From Acidovorax sp. NCPPB 4044 (GTDB lineage: Bacteria > Pseudomonadota > Gammaproteobacteria > Burkholderiales > Burkholderiaceae_C), in contig NZ_JAMCOS010000001.1 of NCBI RefSeq assembly GCF_028069655.1, positions 464,001-528,000 on the forward strand: a stretch of DNA of 64,000 bases, read 5' to 3'. The position numbers and the translations under genes were made by a program. This document shows positions 8,231 through 16,857 of the stretch, piece by piece (the first letter of the stretch is position 1; every line of letters begins with the position of its first letter). The notes under the pieces are model-generated. The model had not been told where the DNA came from. It worked only from the letters and a program-made list of their open reading frames with translations, and did not search any database.

Positions 8231-9768
8231 CAGCGGGGGCCCTCCGTCTGCTGGAACGCGTGTTCGTACACGCGGCGGTAGCGGTCGAACATGAGCGTGT
8301 CGGTGTAATAGCGCTCCACGCGCGCCACGGCGGCGCGGCTGGCGTCCTGCCAGGCGGCTGCGTCGTTGATGAGCGAGAGCGAGGCGTCCGCGAGCTGCTG
8401 CGGATCGGCGATGGGCACCACCTTGCCGGAGGCGCCGAGCGCGCGGTCTTCCTCGTCCAGCCCTTCGATGAGCTGGCGGCAGGATCCCACGTCGGTCGAG
8501 ACGGCCGGCACGCCTGCCGCATAGCCTTCCAGCAGCACGAGCGGCAGCGCCTCGCTGATCGACGAGAGGATGATCAAGCCGATGCGCGGCATCAGGTCTT
8601 CCACTTTCTGGAACCCCAGGAAGCGCACGTTGTTCTCCAGCCCCAGGCTGCGCACGAGGTTCTCGCACTCCTGCGCGTAGGCCGGGTCTTCCTCGGTGGG
8701 CCCGGCGATCCAGCCCTCGGCATCGGGGCGCTGGTTCACCACGCGGCGCATCGCGCGGATGAAGGTCTTGATGTCCTTGATGGGCACCACCCGGCCGATC
8801 AGGCAGAGGATGGGCGGCACCTCGGCGGGCCGCTGCGTGCGCAGCGGCGCGAAGCGCGCGAGCTTGATGCCGTTGGGGATGTTGAAGGTGCGCTCGGGCG
8901 GCGCGCCATCGGCCACCTGCCGCAGCCGGTTGGCCTCGTAGAGCGCGATGATCGGGTCGGCGGCCGCATAGCAGTAGTAGCCCAGCCACTCGAAGAACTG
9001 GATCCACATCTGCCGGAAGTACGACAGCTCGGTGGGGTCGCGCTGGAAGATGTTGCGGTTGTCGCGGATCCACTCGCTCTTGAACAGGTCGATCTTGCGT
9101 TCTTTCGTGTAGATGCCATGCTCCGAGAGGATGAGCGGCACGCCGCGCATCTGCTGCACCAGCCCCCCCAGGTAGCCCGCATAGCCGGTGGAGGCGCAGT
9201 GCACCATGCGCACGCGCAGCATGCTCTTGGCGACGCGCGCGAGCATCCAGAGCGGCTGGTACATGATGCGCACGGTCCAGAAATAGTCCACGAACGATGG
9301 ATCGGTGCAGTGCTCGCGGTAGCTCTGGCAGATGATTTCCCACGCCCGTTCGCTGTAGAGGAAATCCTCCAGCGGCAGGCGTCCGCCGGGCTGCATCTCC
9401 AGGCTGATCCGCTGGAAGGCCGCGATGGCCTCGGGGCTGCGGTTGCCGATCCGGAACGAATCGACCAGCGTGCGCACCATCTCGAGCGCCGCACGGTCGC
9501 CCCGGCGCCGCGCAGGCATCGACCGCACCCCGAGGTGGCCGTAGAGGTAGTGCTCTTCGAAGTGCACCACGTTGGGCGGCAGCTCGTACTTGAAGCCCGA
9601 GTAGTCCTCGCGCCGGCTGCCCAGGAAGATGATGGCGAAGCGGTACTCGGGGTAGGCGCGGATGACCTGGTTGATCCAGCTCGACACGCCGCCGCTCACA
9701 TAGGGGAACGTGCCTTCTAGCAGCAGCGCGATGTCGGCTTCCTGGGCCTGCGGGCGGGCGTCGCTCAT
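8230..9768 (-). CDS. pelF: Pel exopolysaccharide glycosyltransferase PelF
   Basis: 512 residues, GT4-type cytosolic glycosyltransferase that polymerises Pel from UDP-GalNAc. The start ATG at 9768 is chosen because it gives MSDARPQAQEADIALLLEG, leading directly into the family N-terminus EGTFPYVSGGVSSW, and because it overlaps the pelE stop in an ATGA. Further hallmarks are LSEHGIYTKERKIDL, the nucleotide-sugar region LCLIGRVVPIKDIKTF and the EX7E-type motif in SSISEALPLVLLEGYAAGVP near residues 400-420. Further in-frame codons upstream to 9876 give an Ala/Arg-rich tail unlike the family. It is coupled to pelE upstream and pelG downstream. Confidence 0.94.
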   Translation of the reverse strand: MSDARPQAQEADIALLLEGTFPYVSGGVSSWINQVIRAYPEYRFAIIFLGSRREDYSGFKYELPPNVVHFEEHYLYGHLGVRSMPARRRGDRAALEMVRTLVDSFRIGNRSPEAIAAFQRISLEMQPGGRLPLEDFLYSERAWEIICQSYREHCTDPSFVDYFWTVRIMYQPLWMLARVAKSMLRVRMVHCASTGYAGYLGGLVQQMRGVPLILSEHGIYTKERKIDLFKSEWIRDNRNIFQRDPTELSYFRQMWIQFFEWLGYYCYAAADPIIALYEANRLRQVADGAPPERTFNIPNGIKLARFAPLRTQRPAEVPPILCLIGRVVPIKDIKTFIRAMRRVVNQRPDAEGWIAGPTEEDPAYAQECENLVRSLGLENNVRFLGFQKVEDLMPRIGLIILSSISEALPLVLLEGYAAGVPAVSTDVGSCRQLIEGLDEEDRALGASGKVVPIADPQQLADASLSLINDAAAWQDASRAAVARVERYYTDTLMFDRYRRVYEHAFQQTEGPR

Positions 9769-10778
9769 CGGGCGTTCCAGTAGTCGAGCACGGGGCGCAG
9801 GCGCGGCAGCGCGCGCCACTGGCCTAGCTCCTGCAGCAGGGCGCGTGCCTGCTCGAAGTCCTTGCGCTCGAAGCACAGCTCGGCCTGGTAGGGCAGCACG
9901 CGCGTGGCGGGCAGGCCGAGCTGGCGCGCGCGGGCATAGGCTTCGCCGGCCTCGGCGATCTGGCCCTGGGCATGCAGCAGGCGGCCGCGGCGCAGGTTGA
10001 GCTGCGCGTTGCCGGGCTCGTGCCCCAGCACCCTGTCGCAGTAGCGCAGCGATTCATGGATGGCGTGGGTGCGCAGGTCGCCCTGCACGAGCTCCTGGTA
10101 GACCAGCTCCCAGTAGAGGTCGGAGAGCCGGTGGGCGGACTCGAGTGTCCGGGGGCCGGGCGTGGCGCCTTCTTCGGCCTCGGCGCGGCGCAGCGCATCC
10201 AGTTCGCTGTCGATGGTGCGGTTGATGCGCTTTTCCAGCGTGTCGAGCATGCCGTAGGCCAGCAGCCGCAGGTCTTCGCTCGGGTCGCTGAGCACGCTGC
10301 GCAGCAGCGGCGACGCGATGCGGCCCGACACGTGCTGCAGCGCCACCATGGCGCGCATGCGAGTCTGCATGGGGGCCTGGGCGTTGCCCAGGAAGGACCG
10401 CAGGCCCGCCTGGCGGAAGCTGGCCTGCATGCGCTGGTGCAGGTCGAATTCCGGCAGCTGCAGCGACTCGAAATCGTCCTGCCCCGTGGGCGACCGGTAG
10501 AGGCGCAGCACCACCACGGCCACCCCCACGCCCACGAAGCCGACGATCGGCACGGCATAGCTGAAGGCGGCCATGAGGCCCAGGATGGGCAGGCGCGGGC
10601 GGGCCTGCTCGCCCGACAGCAGCGGCAGCAGGCACAGCGACAGCATCGCGCAGGCCAGCAGGTGCGCGAGCAGGTAGCTGGCCAGCGCGGCATCGGAGCG
10701 CCCCTGCAGCAGCAGGGGCCCGCTCCAGGCACTGATCTCGAGCAACAGCGCCGAGATGCCGAACTTCAGGTTAAGCAT
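9765..10778 (-). CDS. pelE: Pel biosynthesis membrane protein PelE with TPR-like region
   Basis: 337 residues. Two or three hydrophobic helices at the N-terminus (ISALLLEISAWSGPLLL, LLAHLLACAMLSLCLLPLL, LPILGLMAAFSYAVPIVGFVGVG) are followed by a soluble helical region with repeats such as GNAQLNLRRGRLLHAQGQIAEAGEAY, consistent with tetratricopeptide repeats. PelE is a scaffold that joins PelD and PelG in the inner membrane. The stop codon overlaps the pelF start (ATGA), and its start overlaps the 3' end of pelD by 8 bp. The position between pelD and pelF follows the standard pel operon order. Confidence 0.9.
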   Translation of the reverse strand: MLNLKFGISALLLEISAWSGPLLLQGRSDAALASYLLAHLLACAMLSLCLLPLLSGEQARPRLPILGLMAAFSYAVPIVGFVGVGVAVVVLRLYRSPTGQDDFESLQLPEFDLHQRMQASFRQAGLRSFLGNAQAPMQTRMRAMVALQHVSGRIASPLLRSVLSDPSEDLRLLAYGMLDTLEKRINRTIDSELDALRRAEAEEGATPGPRTLESAHRLSDLYWELVYQELVQGDLRTHAIHESLRYCDRVLGHEPGNAQLNLRRGRLLHAQGQIAEAGEAYARARQLGLPATRVLPYQAELCFERKDFEQARALLQELGQWRALPRLRPVLDYWNAR

Positions 10779-12189
10779 GGGCGATCCTGTGCAGTTGCTC
10801 CAGCACCGCGAGCGGCTCGCCTTCGAGCGGCACCACGTGCGGGAAGATGCCGGATTCCGCCAGCGGCTGGCCGCTCTTTTGCTGCGACCAGTTCTCCAGC
10901 CGGTTGATGTAGCCCTCGGCCGTGGCGAGGTCGCCCAGCGGCATGAGCAGCGCCAGCACCTGGCGCTCGGGGCCGGCGATCAGCCAGCTTTCGTCGAGCT
11001 CGCGCTTCAGGCGCTCGATCTGCGCGGGCAGGCCGCGTTCGATCGCGCGCGGCAGGAATTCCAGCGCCACGACGATGCTCGGCACCCGGGTGGTGTCGCG
11101 CATGTGCGAGAGGCGCTGCACCTCGAAGGCGAAGTCCGCCGGGCAGTCGGCGATCCGCTCCACGATGGGGCGCGCCAGGGTCTGCATCGCCAGGCCGTCG
11201 GTGTAGTAGCCGAGCAGCAGGTTGATGGTCTGCAGGTTCTCGTCCTGCAGCGAGAAGAACGGCATGTCTTCGATGACCAGCAGGCCGTAGATCTCGCCGC
11301 CCAGGTCCAGCAGCGGCGCGACCGCGAGGTAGCGGGTCTGCTGCCGGTGTTCGAGCAGCTGGCTGATGTGGCAGAGCTTGCGTGTCTCCAGCGCCTGCAC
11401 CACCAGCGGGTCGCGCGTGTCGAGCAACTCGGTATTGCTGCCAATGCGCGCCACCGGCTCTGCCTGCACCTCGTCTTCGGTGGCGGCATGCAGCGCGGCC
11501 GACTCGAGCTGGCAATACTGGGCCAGCAGTCGCAGCAGCGTCTGGGCGCCCTGGACGGGGTCGTGTTCCTCGCCGCCCACGCTCTGCAGCGTCGCGAGCG
11601 CGTCGCGCATCGACATGGGCCGGCCGATCAGCTCCTGCTCCAGCCGGTCGTGGGACAGGCGCAGCAGGTAGTACTGGCGTACGAGGTGTTCGAGCCGTTG
11701 GTCCAGGTAGAGCTGCACGCTCTCGGCGCGCCGCGTGCGCGCCTGCCAGAGGCTGGAGAACTCGCCCACGAGCAGCACGAGGATGAGCCCGCCCAGGAAG
11801 AAGAGCTGCGGAAAGCGGTCGTAGTGCCCGAAGTTGATCAGCAGCCAGCCGGCCAGCAGGACGACGGCGCCGCCCAGCCCGGCCAGCGGGCCGTACCGTA
11901 GCGCCACGATCACGGGCGCCAGCCATGCCCACGGGAAATCGCCCTCGCTCCACAGCGGATCCTGCGGGTGCAGCAGCACGCCGAGCGCGAGCGCGATGCC
12001 CGGCAGCAGCAGCGTCTCCAGCAGCATGATGGACGGGCGCGTGTCGGTGGCTGCGAGCTTGCCCAGCAAATGCTCGGGCAGCGGGCGCAGGCTTTTCTTG
12101 CCCGTGGCCTGCGGAGCGCCGGCCGGCGCCGCACCGACCGCGCGGCGGCGGGGGGAGGAGGACGAGGGGGAGGAAGTCTCCGGAGGCAT
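10771..12189 (-). CDS. pelD: c-di-GMP receptor PelD
   Basis: 472 residues from the ATG at 12189; an in-frame GTG at 12207 would add six residues and overlap pelC. A Ser/Pro/Arg-rich cytosolic tail precedes four hydrophobic helices (about 55-150). A short coiled region, a GAF domain and a degenerate GGDEF domain follow. The last domain contains an RXXD inhibitory-site motif, RELD, at about residues 396-399 within RLKRELDESW. This is the c-di-GMP binding arginine/aspartate arrangement that defines PelD as the receptor switching on Pel synthesis. No catalytic GGDEF signature is visible, so it should bind but not make c-di-GMP. Confidence 0.92.
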   Translation of the reverse strand: MPPETSSPSSSSPRRRAVGAAPAGAPQATGKKSLRPLPEHLLGKLAATDTRPSIMLLETLLLPGIALALGVLLHPQDPLWSEGDFPWAWLAPVIVALRYGPLAGLGGAVVLLAGWLLINFGHYDRFPQLFFLGGLILVLLVGEFSSLWQARTRRAESVQLYLDQRLEHLVRQYYLLRLSHDRLEQELIGRPMSMRDALATLQSVGGEEHDPVQGAQTLLRLLAQYCQLESAALHAATEDEVQAEPVARIGSNTELLDTRDPLVVQALETRKLCHISQLLEHRQQTRYLAVAPLLDLGGEIYGLLVIEDMPFFSLQDENLQTINLLLGYYTDGLAMQTLARPIVERIADCPADFAFEVQRLSHMRDTTRVPSIVVALEFLPRAIERGLPAQIERLKRELDESWLIAGPERQVLALLMPLGDLATAEGYINRLENWSQQKSGQPLAESGIFPHVVPLEGEPLAVLEQLHRIAHA

Positions 12190-12196
12190 GGCTGCG

Positions 12197-12751
12197 TCAG
12201 CGTGCACCGGACAGGCCGGAATCCAGCAGATTGCGGATCAGCTTCTGCGCCACGCCCGAAAGCGACTCGCGGCTCCAGCCGCTCTTGCCGCCCGCGCCGC
12301 TCCAGAGGGTGTCGCCGGTGGCGACATCGACGATCTGCAGGGTCACGCCCGCGGCGGGTTCGCCGTCCACGCCGACCTTGTAGCGCCATTCGTCCACTGC
12401 GCCGGTCAGCGCGTACTTGGCCTGCTGCTCGCGGGCCCAGGCCAGCACCTCGTCCTGGCGCTTGGCATCGCCCGCGTCGAACAGCGCCTCCTGCTGCGTG
12501 CTCGTGGGATAGCGCTGGACGCGGCCCACGCCGCGGGCCTGCAGCAGGGCCAGCGTGATGGCTTCCGCGCGGTTGCCGGCCAGCGGCGTTTCGGTGTGGT
12601 TGGCGAAGGGCAGCACCACCCAGGTGGCATTGCGCTCCAGCGGGGGGGGCGTGCCGCGGTCGATGGTGGAGCACGCCGCGAGCATCACCAGGATCAGGCC
12701 TCCGGCTGCGCAGGTGCGCAGGCGTTGCAGCAGGGTGCGTGGATGTTGCAT
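12197..12751 (-). CDS. pelC: Pel exopolysaccharide outer-membrane lipoprotein PelC
   Basis: 184 residues. Signal peptide with lipobox LAAC (cleavage before about C27), followed by the compact PelC domain: WVVLPFANHTETPLAG, RYPTSTQQEALFDAG, KYALTGAVDEWRYK, GVTLQIVDVATGDTLWSG. PelC forms a dodecameric ring at the inner leaflet of the outer membrane that funnels cationic Pel toward the PelB pore. It lies 44 bp after pelB and 7 bp before the preferred pelD start. Confidence 0.92.
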   Translation of the reverse strand: MQHPRTLLQRLRTCAAGGLILVMLAACSTIDRGTPPPLERNATWVVLPFANHTETPLAGNRAEAITLALLQARGVGRVQRYPTSTQQEALFDAGDAKRQDEVLAWAREQQAKYALTGAVDEWRYKVGVDGEPAAGVTLQIVDVATGDTLWSGAGGKSGWSRESLSGVAQKLIRNLLDSGLSGAR

Positions 12752-12795
12752 GGGGGAGTCCTCTCTTCTTTGGAAAAACGGTTCGGGTGTTCGGA

Positions 12796-15700
12796 TCAGA
12801 AATGCAGCCGGTAGCTGAAGAGCAGGCTGCGCGTGATGCCCTGCTGCAATTGCAGGCCGGATTTTCCGGTGCCCCAGGTGAGGCCCAGGTGGTCGCCGCC
12901 GAGCACGCTGCCGGCCACCCCCACGCGCAGCTCGTAGCCGGGCCCCAGCAGGCTGTGCCAGGTGCGGCTCACGCTGGCGTAGGGCCGCAGCCCCCGCGTG
13001 TACTCTTCCTCGTAGCGCATGTTGGTCGAGACCTGCAGCCCGTAGTAGCTGAAGCTGTCCGGGATGAAATAGTCCGGCCCCGGGATGAGGCCGGGCAACA
13101 GGTAGCGGCGGTACTCCTGGTCGCGCGGCGAGAGCGCCGCCAGGTCGTTGCGCGAGAAGTCGTGGTGCGACCAGAACGCGCCGAACTCCAGCAGCGGCGC
13201 CTCCTGGCGGTAGGTGTGGGTGTAGCTCAGTGTGGTGTGCCGCCCGCTGCCGAGGTCCGCGCCGGTCTGCAGGCGGTAGCGCTCTGCCGCGTATTCGATC
13301 ATGAAGCGGTCCTGGCGCGTGGCCTGGTAGCGCAGGCTCGCGCCCGCGCGCTGCTTCATGCCCGCGATGCGCAGGGCCAGGCTTTCCTGGCTCGGCAGCT
13401 GCATGCCCAGTTCCATGCGCAGCGACAGGCGGTTGTCGATGCGCTGCTCGTGCTCGATCTGCACGGGCGTGTAGACCTGGAAACTCACGCGGCGGCCGGC
13501 GCGCAGCGTGGTTTCACCATCCGGGTGGCGCCAGTGCAGGCGCGCATCGAACACGCTTTCGTCGGGCGGATTCACCACGGCCAGCGGGTTGGACGACGAG
13601 CGGCGGATGCTCGCGAAATCCATGTCGAGGGCGAGCCGCGGGCTGAAGGCGATGTGGAACCGGCTGGCGCCTTCGTTCTCGTCCATGCCACCCAGCTGCT
13701 GCAGCTTCACGTAGCCACCCGCGTGGTCGCTGAAGGCCAGCAGGCTTTCGGTGAGCTGCAGCTGCAGGGGCTCGTCTTCGCGCTGCTCGCCCTGCGCCTC
13801 GAAGGCCGCGCTCTGCGCCAGGCGCACGTCGTCCACGGCACGCGCCGCGTTGACGCGGTCGTAGCGCGGCAGGCGCTCGTCGAACTCCTGCAGCAGCTGG
13901 CCGGTCGCGGCCTTGTCGTCCTCGGCCAGGGCCACGGTGATCTCCGCCCAGAGCGGGCGGTTGGTGCGCTTGCCCTGCGCCTTGGCGTACTGGTGCCAGA
14001 GGAAACCGCGCTCGGCCGTGTATTCGCCCGCGTCCTGGAGCCAGCCGATGGCGGTTTCCGCCGCGGCGTTGGACATGCGGCCGCGGTCGTCGGTGTCCAG
14101 GCGCAGCAATTCGCGCAGCACGTCCAGCGCCGGATCGCCGGGCCGCTGCGTGAGCATGAGGCGCGCCCGCGCAATGCGGCGCGTGGTGTCCAGGCCTTCC
14201 TCGGTGAGCCAGCGCGCGCGGGCCTGCTGCGGGGTCAGCCGCTTGCCAGCCTCGCCTTGCCGCGCTGCACGCCATTCACGCGAGAGCAGCTCCCGCCGCA
14301 GGCGCCAGGAACGGTCGACCTGCTGGTTCTGGTCCAGTGCATCGGCATAGTTCATGAGCCACAGAAAATCGTCCTGGTGCTGCGCGATGCGCGGGGTGAG
14401 GTAGCGCTCCAGCGCCACCTGCGGCAACGACAGCGCTTGGTAGGCACCCGCCAGCGCATCGTGCACGTCTTCGTCGCGGGCCCATTGCCGCTCCTGTGTG
14501 GCAAGCAGCGTGCGCAGCGACACGGCATCGTTGCTGTCGATGAACAGCCAGATCAGCGCCTGCCGCATCTCGGACGAGTCGGGGCTGGCGCGCAGGCCGG
14601 CCTCGTAGTAGCGCCTCGCCTGCGCAAGGTCGCCCTGGTTCTGGTAGTAGCCGCCGGCCAGCCGCAGGAACTCGGGGAGCGCCTGCAGGCTGGCCATCGA
14701 GCGCTTGCCGGCTTTCGGGTCGGTGTCGATCTTGCGCAGCAAAGCGCCCATGGAGGCCCATTGGTTGCGGCTGGAATACACCGACAGCGCGTCCACGAGG
14801 TAGCGCGGGTCGTCGAACTTCTCCCAGGCCAGCGCCGACACCTGGGCGGCTTCGAGCGGCTGGTCCACCATCAGCAGCCGGATCAGCGCGTCGTAGTCCG
14901 AGCGGTCGTGGTCCTGCGCACGCACCAGCGCGCGGTAGGCCTTGACGGCAAGCGCCTGCCGCTGCCGGCTTTCGGCCAGCTGGCCGGTCAGCCGCCAGAA
15001 ATCCATCGCCGCCGCCTCGGTGGGCAGTTGGCGGCGCTGCGCATCCTCCAGCCACTGCAGGCCTTCGTCCGGGCGGTCGTGCGTGAGCGCCAGCACGGCG
15101 GCGCGCATCGCGCGCTCGGGCGTGAGCTGCTGCGGGTCGGCCAGCAGCCGGCGCCAGGTGTCCAGCGCCAGCGTGGGCTGGCCGGCGCGCTCGGCCAGCT
15201 GGGCCAGCAGCTCCACCGCGGCCGGGATCTTGCCGTGCTGCCGCAGGTAATCGATGGCGGGCTGCGGTTCGCCGATGCGCTCGTAGGCCGCCACGAGCTG
15301 CTGGATCAGCGGGAAATCGTCGGGCCGCTGCCGCAGCTGGAAGCGAATGGCCTGCACCAGCGCCGTATCGTCGAACTGCCCGGGCGCGATGCGCAGCACG
15401 GCCTGCCAGGCAGCCTCCTTTTGCGTGCGCTGGGCGATGAACAGCCAGCTCTGCAGCGCGGTGCCCGGCCGCCGCGACCACTCCGAGACCTGGGCGAGCC
15501 GTTCGCGCCAGGCCAGGTCGTCGGGCCGCGCCTGCACGGCGGCATGGGCGATGAGCCACGCGTCGTCGAGCTTGCGGTTCTCCAGGAAGACTTCGTAGGC
15601 CAGCGTGTAGATCTTCTCGTCGTAGGGCAGCAGGTGCGCGGGAATGGGCACGGGCGGCGCGGGGGCGGCCGGTGGGGCCGCTGCTGGCGCGGGTGCGGGA

Positions 15701-16857
15701 GGCGCAGCGGAAGCGGGCGCCGCAGGGGCGGGCCCTGCCATGTTCCATTGCCGCCATGGGCCTTCGTGCGATGCGTCGGCGCCCGGCAATGCGGGGGGGC
15801 GCAGCCAGTGCGCGCCGTCGTCGTAGCGTGCCGCGGGCTCGGGTGCCGGAGCCGGCGGTGGCGTGCCGTGCCAGGCCATGGGGCGCAGCATCGCGCCCAC
15901 GGGCGGCACGATGGCCGCCAGCGCCGTGGAGCCCGCATCCTGCCACTGGTGCAGCCACGAAATGCGCAGGAGCTGGCGCACATAGCGGTCCGCCACCGCG
16001 GGCTTGCCGGCGGCGCGCGCCAGCTGGGTGATCATGAGCAGGATGTCGGGGTCCCGGGCGAGCGGGCCGATCTCGCGTTCGGCCATCTCCAGCGCGGCCA
16101 CCGGCCGGTTGCCCGACTGCAGCGTGCGCACGGCGGAGAGGTAGAACTCCTTGGCCTTGCCGGGCTCCGGCGTGACCTTGCGCGCGAGCAGGTAGAGCTC
16201 GGCGCTGCCGGCGTAGTCGCCCTGGCCGAGGGCTTCCTTCGCGGCGCGCTCGTAGAGCAGCGCGGCCTCGCGCGGGTCGGTGGCTTCCTCGGCCATCTTG
16301 CGGCTCAGGGCGGCGCCGAGCACCCGGTCCTGCAACTCGGCGGCCCGGCGTGTCAGCACCAAGCGGCGCTCCAGCGGCCAGGGCTCGGCGGACAGCGCAC
16401 GCAGCTGCCGAAGCAGGTCTTCGCGCATGGCCTTGCGGTAGGTGCCTTCGCGCTCGGGCGTGCGCTGGTATTCGGTGTACGAGAGTTCCCAGAGCGCCCA
16501 GAGCGCATCGCGGTGGATCTGCGGATCGGGCGAGTCCAGAGCGGGCTGCAGCGTGGCGCGCGCGTCGGCCATCTGGCCCACGGCGATCTGCCGCTGCGCC
16601 AGCAGCAGCCGCAGCCGCGGGTTGTCGGGGTCGCTGCGCAGCAGGTTGTGCAGATAGGCCACCGACAGGGCCGAGTTCTCCGTCTCCGCAAGGCGGCGCT
16701 CCAGATCCTGGCGCGGATAGAGCAGCCACAGCCCGCCGCCCACCATGCCGGCAAGCAGCGTGATCAGCCAGGGCGGCGCCAGGACGGGCCGTTCAGCGGC
16801 CTGGGCACTGGAGCTGGATTTGCGCAGCAGCATGGGAGAGACGGTAGGCAAGGACAT
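12796..16857 (-). CDS. pelB: Pel exopolysaccharide outer-membrane secretin-like porin PelB with TPR domain
   Basis: About 1353 residues from the ATG at 16857. Alternative starts lie at 16833 and in a longer open frame to 16935, so the N-terminus is uncertain by some 25 residues. One transmembrane helix (PPWLITLLAGMVGGGLWLLYP) anchors the protein. A very long periplasmic region of helical TPR units follows (for example NPRLRLLLAQRQIAVGQMADARA), interrupted by an Ala/Pro-rich linker. The last ~300 residues form a beta-barrel ending in the aromatic terminus FSYRLHF typical of outer-membrane proteins. PelB binds PelA through its TPRs and exports Pel. The gene overlaps the pelA 3' end by about 65 bp. 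It is longer than the ~1190-residue Pseudomonas protein, mainly in the TPR/linker part. Confidence 0.92.
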   Translation of the reverse strand: MSLPTVSPMLLRKSSSSAQAAERPVLAPPWLITLLAGMVGGGLWLLYPRQDLERRLAETENSALSVAYLHNLLRSDPDNPRLRLLLAQRQIAVGQMADARATLQPALDSPDPQIHRDALWALWELSYTEYQRTPEREGTYRKAMREDLLRQLRALSAEPWPLERRLVLTRRAAELQDRVLGAALSRKMAEEATDPREAALLYERAAKEALGQGDYAGSAELYLLARKVTPEPGKAKEFYLSAVRTLQSGNRPVAALEMAEREIGPLARDPDILLMITQLARAAGKPAVADRYVRQLLRISWLHQWQDAGSTALAAIVPPVGAMLRPMAWHGTPPPAPAPEPAARYDDGAHWLRPPALPGADASHEGPWRQWNMAGPAPAAPASAAPPAPAPAAAPPAAPAPPVPIPAHLLPYDEKIYTLAYEVFLENRKLDDAWLIAHAAVQARPDDLAWRERLAQVSEWSRRPGTALQSWLFIAQRTQKEAAWQAVLRIAPGQFDDTALVQAIRFQLRQRPDDFPLIQQLVAAYERIGEPQPAIDYLRQHGKIPAAVELLAQLAERAGQPTLALDTWRRLLADPQQLTPERAMRAAVLALTHDRPDEGLQWLEDAQRRQLPTEAAAMDFWRLTGQLAESRQRQALAVKAYRALVRAQDHDRSDYDALIRLLMVDQPLEAAQVSALAWEKFDDPRYLVDALSVYSSRNQWASMGALLRKIDTDPKAGKRSMASLQALPEFLRLAGGYYQNQGDLAQARRYYEAGLRASPDSSEMRQALIWLFIDSNDAVSLRTLLATQERQWARDEDVHDALAGAYQALSLPQVALERYLTPRIAQHQDDFLWLMNYADALDQNQQVDRSWRLRRELLSREWRAARQGEAGKRLTPQQARARWLTEEGLDTTRRIARARLMLTQRPGDPALDVLRELLRLDTDDRGRMSNAAAETAIGWLQDAGEYTAERGFLWHQYAKAQGKRTNRPLWAEITVALAEDDKAATGQLLQEFDERLPRYDRVNAARAVDDVRLAQSAAFEAQGEQREDEPLQLQLTESLLAFSDHAGGYVKLQQLGGMDENEGASRFHIAFSPRLALDMDFASIRRSSSNPLAVVNPPDESVFDARLHWRHPDGETTLRAGRRVSFQVYTPVQIEHEQRIDNRLSLRMELGMQLPSQESLALRIAGMKQRAGASLRYQATRQDRFMIEYAAERYRLQTGADLGSGRHTTLSYTHTYRQEAPLLEFGAFWSHHDFSRNDLAALSPRDQEYRRYLLPGLIPGPDYFIPDSFSYYGLQVSTNMRYEEEYTRGLRPYASVSRTWHSLLGPGYELRVGVAGSVLGGDHLGLTWGTGKSGLQLQQGITRSLLFSYRLHF

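Noticed and set aside
5804..8281. 825-codon plus-strand open frame opposite the lipoprotein and pelG genes
   Set aside because: His/Gln/Arg-rich low-complexity translation, no motifs, fully overlapping recognised minus-strand genes.
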